DNA of 21,163 nucleotides from a virus, in the IMG/VR virus record IMGVR_UViG_3300027983_000141, positions 1-21,163 of that record; one strand, 5' to 3'. Each line of letters begins with the position of its first letter. Position 1 is the first letter of the stretch. The translations under genes were made by a program, and so were the position numbers. This document shows positions 1 to 8,274 of the stretch, in pieces. A model generated the notes under the pieces. That model saw only the letters and a list, made by a program, of their open reading frames with translations. It was not told where the DNA came from and made no database searches.

Positions 1-97
1 CGCAACATTTCTTTTTGTACTTCCCATCTTTGCAAAGGCAACCTCTCGTTGCGCCCTCTCTCGGACTTGCCTTGCTTGGTGTTTTAAATTTCGCCAT
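1..97 (-). CDS. Short basic Cys-rich phage protein, 3' end cut by window edge
   Basis: The reading frame opens with ATG at 97 and stays open to the window edge, giving 32 residues that start MAKFKTPSKASPREGATRG and continue into a CLCKDGKYKKKCC segment. Its start lies inside the last codons of the upstream protease-like gene (14-base overlap in another frame), so it is translationally linked to it. I have seen very similar short peptides in phages of Bacteroidota next to tail or head genes, but I know of no assigned function. The three cysteines in the visible part (one CxC and a CC pair) could bind metal or form disulfides; this is inference. The C-terminus is missing, so the full length is unknown. 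Confidence 0.7.
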   Translation of the reverse strand, partial: MAKFKTPSKASPREGATRGCLCKDGKYKKKCC

Positions 98-662
98 TAA
101 GTAATTTTTTAAGTTGATTAATAATTTCATTATTTTCTACGTTTGATGAGTTCTGAATTTTATCGGCAAAATATCCCTCGATCGAAAAACCTTTTATTTT
201 TTCATCTTTAACGTCTTTCCAAACTTCATCGTTTTCAACTTTCATCGAAATCATCCAAGTTCCTATCGGTAAATCAAATCCGTACTTTGCGGACTTGTCC
301 ATTTTTTTATCCTCAATTATCCAACTTTCAACAACTGTCATTCCTGTTAGTTGTTTCTCGTGTTCCATCGTGGCATTATTTTGATTGGATTTTTGTAGAA
401 ACAATTCACTTGCTCGTCGGACAGTCTTTTCAGAAAAAAACACGTAAAATTCCTCATCTTTATTTTTCCTATAAATCTGTTTGTTTGGAATAAGCGCCGC
501 ACCCATTAAGATTCGTTTTTCCGAATCAATTTGTTTCAACTCGACCTCGTGTTTTTTTAGAGCGATAAAATTTTCTTCAATTGCTGGGTCATGGACAATG
601 GAAACCGCATCTATTCCAGATAGCGGGTTCTTTTCATCAATCAATAATTCTATGATATTCAT
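84..662 (-). CDS. XkdF-like putative phage prohead protease
   Basis: A 192-residue protein. The core at about residues 100-166 resembles the XkdF-type putative phage serine protease family: a conserved His region (MEHEKQLTGMTVVESW), then an IIEDKKMDKSAKYGFDLP stretch, GTWMISMKV, and a KGFSIEGYF motif carrying the candidate nucleophilic Ser near 160. His101 and Ser160 are plausible catalytic residues by family analogy; I cannot verify them. Such proteins are thought to process scaffold and capsid proteins during head maturation. The N-terminal 95 residues are less conserved and charged; the C-terminal tail is short and hydrophilic. It lies 34 bases after the tape measure gene and overlaps the next small gene, marking the change from tail to presumed head genes. 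Start ATG at 662 gives the family's usual N-terminus beginning just before the ISLV-like segment. Confidence 0.75.
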   Translation of the reverse strand: MNIIELLIDEKNPLSGIDAVSIVHDPAIEENFIALKKHEVELKQIDSEKRILMGAALIPNKQIYRKNKDEEFYVFFSEKTVRRASELFLQKSNQNNATMEHEKQLTGMTVVESWIIEDKKMDKSAKYGFDLPIGTWMISMKVENDEVWKDVKDEKIKGFSIEGYFADKIQNSSNVENNEIINQLKKLLNGEI

Positions 663-696
663 ACTTATTAACTTTTATTTGGTTGTTTGTTGTATT

Positions 697-2781
697 TTAT
701 AAAGTAACTAAAGATTGTTTATTTCGGTCTAACTGCTGTTGACTTGTCATTTCTCCACTTACCACGAACGCCTGTATCGGTTGGTTAAGGTTGTTTAATT
801 GATTAATTCCAGTATTTCCAACTACGTTAAAATTGGGTGTAATTTGTGTAGCACCTGGACCTCTACTCTCTCCTCCAAGACCGCCACCACCAGTTGGTGC
901 GCCGCCACCACCCAATGCACTTAATCCTTTTGCTGTTGCTGCTATGTTAGCTGCTATTCCAATTCCAGCTGAAATATTGTTACTAGCTATAACGGGTATC
1001 GCACTCACTCCACTTGTCGCAATTGCTTGTGGAGTTGCTAATGCCGCAATGTTGGCAAGTTTTGTTGATATAACCATTTTAGCTATACCAATTGCGGATT
1101 CAGCAATTAATGCCGATTTCTGAACTCCTTTAGATTTTTCAAACAACCCTTTTATTATTCCAATACCCTGTAAAGCAGAATTAAACCCTTGCTCTTGAAT
1201 AAATCTTTTTTGTTCGGCAACTGCTTTCTCCGCTTCTATTTTTTTGTCATCAATAATTTTTTGGTCTGCATCAATTTTATCTTGATTTGTTTTTCTCGCA
1301 ACTGCATCAGATTCGTTGAATGTTTTATTTATTAAAGCTAATTTATCTACTTTCGCTTGTTCCAATGTTGCTGTGTCAATTTCGTTTTGCTCGGCTTGTG
1401 TAATTAAATTAAAATAAAAGTCATTTGCATTTTGTAGTTCTAATTGCCGAGCCGTTAATTTTGTGTTTGCGCTATCCTGCTCAACTTGAGCAATACTATC
1501 TAGTAATTCATTTTGCAAGTCCTTAATATTGTCTAATCTTTCTTTTTCAATTGCCGCTAATTCATCTGTGTTTTTAGAAACCTCTTTGACCGACGTAACT
1601 ACATCTTTGTTCCCCTCGACATACTTTTTACCACCCTCTGTTAACTTATCTTGCTCGCCTTTTAGTTTGCTAATATTCACACCGTAACCCAACAACCTGT
1701 CATTTACCTTATCCAGTTCTACTATTGATTTTGCGTAATCCAAATTTCTAGCAGTTTCACCGAAAGACTTTCCAGTAGATTCCATTACTTTTAAAATCTC
1801 AATCCTTTCTTTCGCAACTTTCTTTTCTAAATCATATTGCTTTTCTAAAGCACCCGAAATGAGTTCTTCATTTTTTCCAATTTTAAATTTCACACTTTGC
1901 AAACGAATGTACTCCGAAATAGATACGTTTAGTTGTTCCGTAAATTCAAATTCATCAGACAAATTTTTAAGAGTAGTCCCGTACTTTCCGTTTACCTCTT
2001 TTATTAAATTTGCCCTTTCTTTGGATTTTGCATTAGTTCCTTTCAATTGATAAATCAAACCAACGAAAGCAGCGGATTCTTCAACTATAAATTTACTTTG
2101 TTTTTTAGATGCTTCCTGTGCTTCTTTTGCGACTTTCTTCTGTTGTTCTGCATATTTCTTTGAAGCTTCTGTACCGAATCCAGTAGCCTCTAAAATATCA
2201 TCCCAATAAGCAACCACTAATCCCAACCCAACAATTAGCACACCAATTCCAGTTGCTAATAATCCAGTTTTAATACCTTTCAAGGCATCCATAGCGGCGT
2301 CTTTCATTTGCCTAAACACAGGTATAGCATCTCTAACACCCTGTACACCTTGCTGAATAGCCATCGCCGCTTGAACCTTTAACAAGGCTTCTTCAACTTG
2401 TTTAGATTCCGTACCGAAAGCACCCATAACACCCTGTGCCAAAGAGAAACCAGCCGTTACACCCGTAATTGCACCGCCTAATTTTTGACCTAAAGTACCA
2501 GCCGCTGCGTCAACAGCTAAATCTGTTTTTATCTGAACTTGTCGGTAATTTCCAACTGTTTTTAAAAGTTCTTTGTACTCCTTAGTGGTGGTTTGACCTG
2601 CTAATCCTAGTTCATACAACCTATCCTCCGCTTCACCCATTCTTGAGGTCAGTGGCTGTAATTCTCCGTAAACATCCTCAAACGAAGCGTGGACACCCTT
2701 ATTGGCTTTCGTTAGATTCTCCATCGCATTGACAGCTTGTTTTGTGTCAACGTTTAGTTGTATTGTTTTAGTTTCCGCCAT
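697..2781 (-). CDS. Phage tail tape measure protein
   Basis: A 694-residue protein with the typical composition of a tail tape measure: long charged helical stretches rich in Lys, Glu, Gln and Ala, a strongly hydrophobic segment at about 171-193 (TGLLATGIGVLIVGLGLVV), and a second Ala/Ile-rich hydrophobic region at about 600-660 before a Gly-rich linker (GGGGAPTGGGG) and a short C-terminal tail. The N-terminal 100 residues (MAETKTIQLNVDTKQAVNAM onward) match the usual opening of these proteins in Bacteroidota phages. The protein sets tail length and is expelled at infection; at roughly 0.15 nm per residue it would fit a tail near 100 nm, which is inference. ATG at 2781 is chosen because the preceding 54-aa gene ends just inside it at 2768. 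No lysozyme or peptidase domain is recognisable. Confidence 0.85.
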   Translation of the reverse strand: MAETKTIQLNVDTKQAVNAMENLTKANKGVHASFEDVYGELQPLTSRMGEAEDRLYELGLAGQTTTKEYKELLKTVGNYRQVQIKTDLAVDAAAGTLGQKLGGAITGVTAGFSLAQGVMGAFGTESKQVEEALLKVQAAMAIQQGVQGVRDAIPVFRQMKDAAMDALKGIKTGLLATGIGVLIVGLGLVVAYWDDILEATGFGTEASKKYAEQQKKVAKEAQEASKKQSKFIVEESAAFVGLIYQLKGTNAKSKERANLIKEVNGKYGTTLKNLSDEFEFTEQLNVSISEYIRLQSVKFKIGKNEELISGALEKQYDLEKKVAKERIEILKVMESTGKSFGETARNLDYAKSIVELDKVNDRLLGYGVNISKLKGEQDKLTEGGKKYVEGNKDVVTSVKEVSKNTDELAAIEKERLDNIKDLQNELLDSIAQVEQDSANTKLTARQLELQNANDFYFNLITQAEQNEIDTATLEQAKVDKLALINKTFNESDAVARKTNQDKIDADQKIIDDKKIEAEKAVAEQKRFIQEQGFNSALQGIGIIKGLFEKSKGVQKSALIAESAIGIAKMVISTKLANIAALATPQAIATSGVSAIPVIASNNISAGIGIAANIAATAKGLSALGGGGAPTGGGGLGGESRGPGATQITPNFNVVGNTGINQLNNLNQPIQAFVVSGEMTSQQQLDRNKQSLVTL

Positions 2782-2932
2782 TTCGATTGATTATTATTTG
2801 TCTTTTTCCCTGCTTCCAAATCTTTTTCCAACTTGTGTGTAACTTATATTTTCCTTTTGCAATATCTATATTCTCCGATTCGTTGTAAAAATCGGTAAGT
2901 TGCAACATTTCTACAATAGCTTTTATCGTCAT
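2768..2932 (-). CDS. Small unknown protein (54 aa) before the tape measure gene
   Basis: A 54-codon frame starting MTIKAIVEMLQLTDFYNESE and ending NRNGGN. Both ends couple to its neighbours: the ATG at 2932 overlaps the TGA of the large tail gene in an ATGA junction, and its TAA at 2770-2768 lies 14 bases inside the tape measure gene. It fills what would otherwise be a 147-base gap in a tightly packed tail operon. The sequence is basic in its C-terminal half (KKIWKQGKRQ) with no membrane segment. I do not recognise the family. Position directly before a tape measure suggests a tail-assembly role, but that is context only. Confidence 0.7.
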   Translation of the reverse strand: MTIKAIVEMLQLTDFYNESENIDIAKGKYKLHTSWKKIWKQGKRQIIINRNGGN

Positions 2933-5259
2933 CCCTCTTGTGTTATTATTAATTGTGATTGAACTTCTTGCGCAACACCACCAACGTAGTAGGTTGCCGT
3001 AACATTTACCGCCTCTGTTCTTTCTACACCTGTTGTGTTTGTTGGATATGTGAATGTTGTTTGAACAGTTCCACTTGGGAAGAGTCTATATTCCTCCAAA
3101 CAGTTGTAAGCCTCAAATGTTCCGCCATCATCTTTGGCGCGTTTCTGAAATGCCAATATCCTAACATCCGCAGACGAATCCACGAAATCGGAAAATGAAC
3201 CGAAATCAATACCATCACGAGATATTGCCATACTTCCATCGCCAACCTCAAAAAATATATCCTCTTCTCCCTCTGTTGCGCCAATTTTTATAATCATACT
3301 ATTGTCATCAATATTCCACCACGACAATAATTCCATTTTCATATCGCCGGTATTCAGATTCGTTTGAAGTGAATTTATAATGTATTTTTTATCACGAACA
3401 ATTACCTTATCATTTAGTTTCAAGTCTATAATTAAAGACTGCGGAAAGTTTACATCTAAGGAAACTACTCTAGTTTTTTTGTTAAATAAATTTAGCAAAT
3501 AAGGTTCGTAATAAGTAGAATATAGTCCGTTTGGCTCTGGATTTTCTGTCCAACTAGATACCTCGATATTCCAATTCAATGTATAATTCGTTCCGCTATT
3601 TATTAAATCTTGACCGAATGGAATGTAGTCACCTGTATATGCCGTTCCACCTAAATAAACCTCGTATATTCCGGGTGATTTGTCAAAATAAGTAAGAACA
3701 ACAGGCTTTGGCACATACGGTTGTAGATCCTTATTGATACAATATCCGACCTGCAAACCTGTTCCTGTAAATTTCTGATGCAATAAAGTTTCAAACCCTA
3801 ATTGAACATCAAATTTACCACCATCATAAGGGAATGTACCCCTTAAATCTCCGTAGTTTCTACCAAATAAATCAAAAAAAGCTGTGTTTAATATTGATTC
3901 AGATTTTTGGTATTTAAAATCAATCTCACTAAATAGACTAGGTCGCTTATATTCAATTAAATCCGTAACAACGTAGGGCGTAATGTCTATATTTCTACCA
4001 GAATTATAATACTCGTTTAACGGCATAAACACAAAATCAGTTTCATTTAGTCCCACAACGGTTAGTTGTGCGCTTTGCATTACAGATCTAAGGAAATCCA
4101 ATACCTTTATTTCGGGTGCATAGATTTGTAGATTTGTCGTTATGGATGTTGTTATTGAATTGAATGGATTTGAATAACTCTCTATGTTGTATCCAGTTGA
4201 GTACTCATAGGTTTGGATGCTATAATTTATAGAGCCAGTAAAAGTTGCTACTCCTTTACTTCTAATCTTAAACGTGTAGGATTCAGAAAGCGATGGATTG
4301 TTTTGTTGAAGTGTAACGACTTGAAAAAAATTATTGCCACCTCCCCATTTTGTTAAAGTAATTACATACAAACCATTTTTAAAAACATCTAAATAATAGT
4401 CAAAAGTTGATGTTGTGTTAACTTGAACCGATGCACTATGCCTTATATCCCCACCAACAACAGTCGCTGGATTTCTGTACGTGTAAAACAATTCGCTAAA
4501 AATAAATCCATTTGTAAAATTTTCGCCACTGTCATTTACCAAGTCGTAAGGCTTAGAAATTTGCTGTATTTGGTTTTTATTTTTGAACCATAAACACTGT
4601 CTTTTGAAGTTTTCAGACGACAACCAACCACCGCTGAAAGTTAACCCATATTTTAATTGTATTAATTCAAATATCTTTGGAAAAGTTACGGCAGGAAATA
4701 GGTCTGAATGTAATATTTTTCCCGCCACAGTTGTGATGTCCGTAGATGCCAAATCTCCATAAGTCCAATTATTCTTACTCGTAATTAATGGATATTTTAC
4801 GCTGTCAACAATATCTCCTTTTACTCTTTTAAATACTTCTATTTCCGTATAGGCGTGGTCGATTGATGAATAATCTAAATCCCCCAATTTATCCTCGCCT
4901 ATTTTATCTTTTAAGGTTACAAATTCTCCATAAAAAGTAGCCGTATAATATTCCGCTTGACCCTTAACGACCACACCTTTTTCAAGTTGAGCCTTTCCAG
5001 TTCTAAATATATCTAAATCAATTTCTAACCTAGACGCTCTGCGTAGGTTGTGGTCAATTGTTCCATCTAAATCATTATTGTAGTAGTACTCAAAAATTGA
5101 GTTGTTATTGTCAGATGCAGGAACGGTAAAGGACTGTGAATAGTCTGTGAATATTTTACCAATATCTTTGTAGTCCGCAATTTTCGAAGTAATCTTTATC
5201 TGTTCCTCTTGAAATAAATCTAGTTTTTTATCCTCAATCCAAAAATCTACCCTCCTCAT
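2929..5259 (-). CDS. Large tail/baseplate structural protein
   Basis: A 776-residue protein of mixed beta-rich composition with many Tyr, Thr, Ser and Asn residues, as expected for a virion structural protein. The N-terminus (MRRVDFWIEDKKLDLFQEEQ) and the DYSQSFTVPASDNNN segment at about 41-55 are of a type I associate with tail-region proteins of Bacteroidota phages. The last 120 residues, after about 655, look like a separate beta domain with GATEGEEDIFF and a terminal stretch ending QSQLIITQEG, possibly an Ig-like or receptor-facing module. It begins in a 4-base overlap with the preceding gene and ends in an ATGA overlap with the 54-aa gene before the tape measure. I cannot say whether it is a distal tail, hub or fibre protein. 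Confidence 0.6.
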   Translation of the reverse strand: MRRVDFWIEDKKLDLFQEEQIKITSKIADYKDIGKIFTDYSQSFTVPASDNNNSIFEYYYNNDLDGTIDHNLRRASRLEIDLDIFRTGKAQLEKGVVVKGQAEYYTATFYGEFVTLKDKIGEDKLGDLDYSSIDHAYTEIEVFKRVKGDIVDSVKYPLITSKNNWTYGDLASTDITTVAGKILHSDLFPAVTFPKIFELIQLKYGLTFSGGWLSSENFKRQCLWFKNKNQIQQISKPYDLVNDSGENFTNGFIFSELFYTYRNPATVVGGDIRHSASVQVNTTSTFDYYLDVFKNGLYVITLTKWGGGNNFFQVVTLQQNNPSLSESYTFKIRSKGVATFTGSINYSIQTYEYSTGYNIESYSNPFNSITTSITTNLQIYAPEIKVLDFLRSVMQSAQLTVVGLNETDFVFMPLNEYYNSGRNIDITPYVVTDLIEYKRPSLFSEIDFKYQKSESILNTAFFDLFGRNYGDLRGTFPYDGGKFDVQLGFETLLHQKFTGTGLQVGYCINKDLQPYVPKPVVLTYFDKSPGIYEVYLGGTAYTGDYIPFGQDLINSGTNYTLNWNIEVSSWTENPEPNGLYSTYYEPYLLNLFNKKTRVVSLDVNFPQSLIIDLKLNDKVIVRDKKYIINSLQTNLNTGDMKMELLSWWNIDDNSMIIKIGATEGEEDIFFEVGDGSMAISRDGIDFGSFSDFVDSSADVRILAFQKRAKDDGGTFEAYNCLEEYRLFPSGTVQTTFTYPTNTTGVERTEAVNVTATYYVGGVAQEVQSQLIITQEG

Positions 5260-6293
5260 ATTCCGACATTAATTAAAGGATTTGCATAAACAAAATCTAA
5301 TTCGTAATTGATATTCCTTTGGTTAACCGCAGAGGGTAACGGCATTGCGTTTGTCTTTCTACGTACAGGTCTATTGTCTAGTAATATCGTTTCGGATAAC
5401 ATAAGTTGTTTTACTACCTCGCTATATTCCTCTGGCACAAACCCAGTATTTACCTTAATAGATTCTTTTCCGTTTATATTAAGTTCTCTTGTTTTTGCTT
5501 CTAAAATATTATAATTGACCGCTCCACTCATGAAATTATATTCTTTACCTGAAACATCAATATTTGTTTTTGAAACTTTCAAGAATACCAACCTTTGCCA
5601 AACCCCAAATTTATTTATGAAATCACAATTAATTGGCGTGTACCTATTTTCGCATTGTGTCTTAAAAAAATAAGTCCCCAATACAACTGCGCTTGGATTT
5701 GTGATAACTAATTTATTGCCACCCAAAGCAAAAGCGGATGGATGAATGTACGGTATCTTTTTTATCGAACCACTCAAAGCAAAAGTACCAATTGATGCAC
5801 CAGTTACGATATCAGTGTACGTTGCCGTATAGCTTAACCCATCCGTTTGCGTGTCTAAATACAAGCTACCGCAAGTTGTTTCATCGGTATAATAAGTTCC
5901 GTTCGTTAAGGCTGTAAATGCTGATGACTTATTGTAGTTGTAGCCATCATCGTTGTAGCCAAATCCTTTCAAGCAAGTGAATGAGCTGATAAATTCCGTC
6001 GTTTCGTTTAGTTTGACAATTATGCTTGCGTTTGCAAATTCATTATTTTCAATAGTTCCAACCGCACCATACTCAACAAAAGAAATAGGTTGTATGTACT
6101 CGCGAATGTATGGCGAAATATCGAAATAAACAGTCGTTACATTTGCGCTTGGTATAGGCTTTGTTAATATTCTCGTCGGATGTCCTGGTGCGCTACTTGG
6201 ATTATTCCATACTTTCAACTCAACACTTGCAACCTGTCCAACTGTTCCTGTAATTGCAATTATATATGGCGACCTTACAAATAATGTACTCAT
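5256..6293 (-). CDS. Probable tail structural protein (345 aa)
   Basis: A 345-residue protein starting MSTLFVRSPYIIAITGTVGQ. It is rich in Thr, Val, Tyr and Asn with alternating hydrophobic stretches that suggest beta-sheet (VASVELKVWNN, ITNPSAVVLGTYFFKT). Three to five cysteines are scattered (TCLKG, ETTCGS, TQCENRYTPINCDF). There is no signal peptide or membrane helix. It overlaps the preceding HK97-gp10-like gene by 4 bases and the following large tail gene by 4 bases, so it is part of one translationally coupled tail block. I do not recognise a named domain; a structural role is inferred from composition and position. Confidence 0.55.
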   Translation of the reverse strand: MSTLFVRSPYIIAITGTVGQVASVELKVWNNPSSAPGHPTRILTKPIPSANVTTVYFDISPYIREYIQPISFVEYGAVGTIENNEFANASIIVKLNETTEFISSFTCLKGFGYNDDGYNYNKSSAFTALTNGTYYTDETTCGSLYLDTQTDGLSYTATYTDIVTGASIGTFALSGSIKKIPYIHPSAFALGGNKLVITNPSAVVLGTYFFKTQCENRYTPINCDFINKFGVWQRLVFLKVSKTNIDVSGKEYNFMSGAVNYNILEAKTRELNINGKESIKVNTGFVPEEYSEVVKQLMLSETILLDNRPVRRKTNAMPLPSAVNQRNINYELDFVYANPLINVGI

Positions 6294-6871
6294 TTTTTAA
6301 CTTTTATTATTTCGTCTAATTGTTTATTCAATATTTTCTCGGAATCTAATCCGTATTTTTCAATCAATTCATTTGGCAAATTCTTGTAAGCAGACTCAAA
6401 AGGTTTGGTAAAAAATAGACTTGGTTTGATTCCTCTATTGTAGATATTTCCTGCAATAACGTGAGCCAAAGATTTGTAATTTCCACTTTTATATTTGCCG
6501 TTTTTGTCTCTAAACCTTATGTTCTTTTTCTTTGCCCACTTTTCTATCGATGAAACAAATTCCCCATACCTCCCAACACTTCCGCTCCCAAATCTGTACT
6601 TACTGTTTGGTGCTTGCTGTCCTCTTATCTTTGCATTTGGGGATACCTTGCTTGGGTCTTTTCCCTTCACTCCTTCGTCTTGAAATACTCCGTAATTCTC
6701 CATTGAAAAATCAAGCTCAATACTGTTCTTGCTAGTCTTTACAGAGCCTTTAAGGGAGTTGTATAAGGTCTTTGACGAGTTCTTTTGCCTTGACGTAAGG
6801 TTACGCCTAGCCTGACTTATAACGTGGTCGCGAAACCTTTCTAATGCTATTTGAACCGCCCCCTTTTCCAT
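6290..6871 (-). CDS. HK97 gp10-like head-tail/tail completion protein
   Basis: A 193-residue basic protein. The segment MENYGVFQDEGVKGKDPSKV (about 57-76) followed later by HVIAGNIYNRGIKPSLFFTKP resembles the HK97 gp10-like / tail-completion fold, in which a G-V-F-x-D/E-x-G turn is followed near the C-terminus by a GI-P-x-x-F-F motif. The N-terminal helix (ALERFRDHVISQARRNLTSR) is also typical. Such proteins act at the head-tail connector or the tail terminator ring. The gene shares one base with the end of the preceding 151-aa gene (TAATG junction at 6871) and overlaps the next gene by 4 bases. Assignment is by motif only; moderate confidence. Confidence 0.55.
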   Translation of the reverse strand: MEKGAVQIALERFRDHVISQARRNLTSRQKNSSKTLYNSLKGSVKTSKNSIELDFSMENYGVFQDEGVKGKDPSKVSPNAKIRGQQAPNSKYRFGSGSVGRYGEFVSSIEKWAKKKNIRFRDKNGKYKSGNYKSLAHVIAGNIYNRGIKPSLFFTKPFESAYKNLPNELIEKYGLDSEKILNKQLDEIIKVKK

Positions 6872-7326
6872 TAACAGATAGTTACTTCATTTGGCACTAT
6901 AATATCAAATGTCATTGTCCACCCAGCTAATAGGTTTTCAAATCTTTCTGTGAACGGTTCGCAGTTTGGGTTGCCACTTACCTCAACTGAACTATCCCAT
7001 AATTCGCCATGTAGCATTTGCGCATACGCCCTATTTAGTACTTCAAGTTGCGTGTTAAGTACATCGTGTTCGTTGCTGTTTCCTCGAAATATATCCGTTA
7101 CGGATTCCTTTGAAATATCAACTACATCCATAGCAATTAGGCTCACGTTGAAACGAACAACATTTACCTCGAAAGATGCGTTATTAACCATTACGTGAAC
7201 TAATGGAAATATAGTCTGTTTGTTTAAATCTACTTCAAAAATATCCCCCTCAGTTACGGTATTCACAATAATATCATTTGTGAAATGCGTCTGTAATGCT
7301 TCCGTTATTTTATAGAATCCTTTCAT
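6871..7326 (-). CDS. Putative tail terminator-like protein (151 aa)
   Basis: A 151-residue protein beginning MKGFYKITEALQTHFTNDII. The N-terminal helix plus the alternating strands that follow (GDIFEVDLNKQTIFPLVHVMV, RFNVSLIAMDVVDI) and the C-terminal WTMTFDIIVPNEV strand are the layout seen in tail terminator/neck proteins of siphoviruses. This is a fold-level guess without a diagnostic motif. The ATG at 7326 forms an ATGA overlap with the TGA that ends the -1 frame of the preceding gene, and lies just after the TAA of its zero frame, so either product of the preceding gene can feed ribosomes into this start. Confidence 0.5.
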   Translation of the reverse strand: MKGFYKITEALQTHFTNDIIVNTVTEGDIFEVDLNKQTIFPLVHVMVNNASFEVNVVRFNVSLIAMDVVDISKESVTDIFRGNSNEHDVLNTQLEVLNRAYAQMLHGELWDSSVEVSGNPNCEPFTERFENLLAGWTMTFDIIVPNEVTIC

Positions 7327-8083
7327 CTTATTTTGTTTCTTCTTTGAATTTCTCTGTTTTCAATTTCTGTTTTGTTTTTCTCGAATGTAAGATAGGTAAG
7401 GCATTTAGTAAGTCGAGATGCGGCGATGTCGTCAAACTTTGTAATGTCGCCCTGAGCGAGTGCATATAGGCTTTGATACCATCCCCACCGTTTAGCAAAT
7501 TGAGTTCTTTCGCTAAAGTCGTTGATTTCTCCATCGCCATTTGACTCTCCAAATAATTCAGAGTACCCTGCAACAACTCGCTTTCTAAAGTCCAAAAAAA
7601 AACAGACGAAGCAATACAAACGTCTAGTGGTGCAAACTTCATCAAGTCCTGAAAATCCTTGTTTGGTTCATAGTCGATAATATCGTACTTGTCTTTTCGT
7701 TTAGCTTTAATTGGCCGATATAGCACAGACATCGCCTTATGATAGTCATCCCAATTCTGCATATGATTTTCCAAATCCACGTACTCCCCAAATGTAATCT
7801 CTTCTAGGTCTGGAATGAATCCAAATTCCAATTCTCCAATTTTAAAGCTAGATTGAAACTTTGGTTTTTGGGTGAATAAGTGGGTGAAATGTACCACCAT
7901 TTCGTTTAAAGATTTTAGTTTAATCTTCGCAACTTCCGAAAGTTTTATACCGCAAAATATCTCAATCATTTTTTGAGCCACAAACTCCTCGTCGTTGGAA
8001 TCTTTTTGAATGGCAACAAAAGTTTGATAATCTTTTAGAGTTATCTCACTTAAATCTGTTGGTACTTTTATCTGTAAATCCAT
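7323..8083 (-). CDS. Predicted -1 frameshift product of the same gene (about 253 aa)
   Basis: If the ribosome or polymerase slips back one base on the T run after codon 163, translation continues TTG GAC TTT and reads 90 residues to a TGA at 7325-7323. This segment includes ELFGESNGDGE, then FSERTQFAKRWGWYQSLYA, LAQGDITKFDDIAASRL and CLTYLTFEKNKTEIEN. It is aromatic, well balanced and ends exactly in an ATGA overlap with the next gene, which supports real use. The in-frame heptamer is T TTT TTT, the classic -1 slippery type. The fusion would be only two residues longer than the zero-frame product, unlike the long G/GT fusion of lambda. Alternatives are transcriptional slippage, or a single-base deletion (natural or sequencing error) in a gene normally carrying T10. 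I see no other start in this frame better than a TTG at 7619. Confidence 0.6.
7328..8083 (-). CDS. Conserved phage protein of the tail block, zero-frame product (251 aa)
   Basis: A 251-residue protein. The N-terminal two-thirds is well formed, with LKDYQTFVAIQ near residue 17, an EIFCGIKLSEV segment near 41, and a conserved-looking GFIPDLEEITFGEYVDLE motif followed by HKAMSVLYRPI at about 114-124. I associate these motifs with a protein that often follows the terminase in Bacteroidota phages; its function is unassigned. After residue 163 the frame crosses a run of nine T (plus-strand A9 at 7594-7602). The zero frame continues for 88 more residues, ending with a very basic tail (KTKQKLKTEKFKEETK), but its third codon positions become G-rich, unlike normal genes here, whereas the -1 frame over the same bases looks like genuine coding sequence. 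The gene may therefore produce two proteins with different C-termini (see the separate entry). Confidence 0.75.
   Translation of the reverse strand: MDLQIKVPTDLSEITLKDYQTFVAIQKDSNDEEFVAQKMIEIFCGIKLSEVAKIKLKSLNEMVVHFTHLFTQKPKFQSSFKIGELEFGFIPDLEEITFGEYVDLENHMQNWDDYHKAMSVLYRPIKAKRKDKYDIIDYEPNKDFQDLMKFAPLDVCIASSVFFWTLESELLQGTLNYLESQMAMEKSTTLAKELNLLNGGDGIKAYMHSLRATLQSLTTSPHLDLLNALPILHSRKTKQKLKTEKFKEETK
7594..7602 (-). promoter_or_regulatory. T9 slippery run, candidate frameshift site
   Basis: The minus strand reads CTG, nine T, GG here. In the zero frame the codons are GTT TTT TTT TGG (V F F W), so the run contains T TTT TTT in the phase required for tandem -1 slippage. It is the junction between the two C-terminal frames of the gene at 7323-8083. 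I did not find a clear downstream stimulatory hairpin by eye within the next 40 bases. Confidence 0.6.
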
Positions 8084-8091
8084 TGTCTTAT

Positions 8092-8274
8092 CTATTTAAC
8101 TTGCTCTGCGTTTTTTTGTAACACATAGGAATAAGCGTCCGCTAACATTTGGCAATGTAGCCTAATTTTATAAGGGTCATTAAACACTATTCTCACGTGT
8201 ACTCCTTTTTGTTGGTAGATGTACTCCTGCACCACCGCCACCATTATCGGCAATTCGTCTTTAACTGATTGCAT
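8092..8274 (-). CDS. Small unknown protein between large terminase and tail block (60 aa)
   Basis: A 60-residue protein, MQSVKDELPIMVAVVQEYIY onward, predicted to be largely helical with no cysteine cluster or membrane segment. It starts 14 bases inside the end of the large terminase gene and stops 8 bases before the next gene, so it is coupled to both. I do not recognise a family. In this position phages may carry small connector or terminase-associated proteins, but no feature of the sequence supports a specific function. Confidence 0.65.
   Translation of the reverse strand: MQSVKDELPIMVAVVQEYIYQQKGVHVRIVFNDPYKIRLHCQMLADAYSYVLQKNAEQVK

Noticed and set aside
833-1123. Long plus-strand open frame rich in Pro and Ala inside the tape measure gene
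   Set aside because: It is the antisense of the Gly/Ala-rich C-terminus of the tape measure protein; composition and position explain it.
3024-3284. Alternate minus-strand frame of 86 codons inside the large tail gene
   Set aside because: Fully nested in a well-formed gene, with no coupling to neighbours and protein composition typical of a shadow frame.
7323-7619. Independent gene starting at TTG 7619 for the -1 frame
   Set aside because: No leader or ATG start; the peptide before the T run is poor, and continuation from the zero frame at the slippery run is a better explanation.
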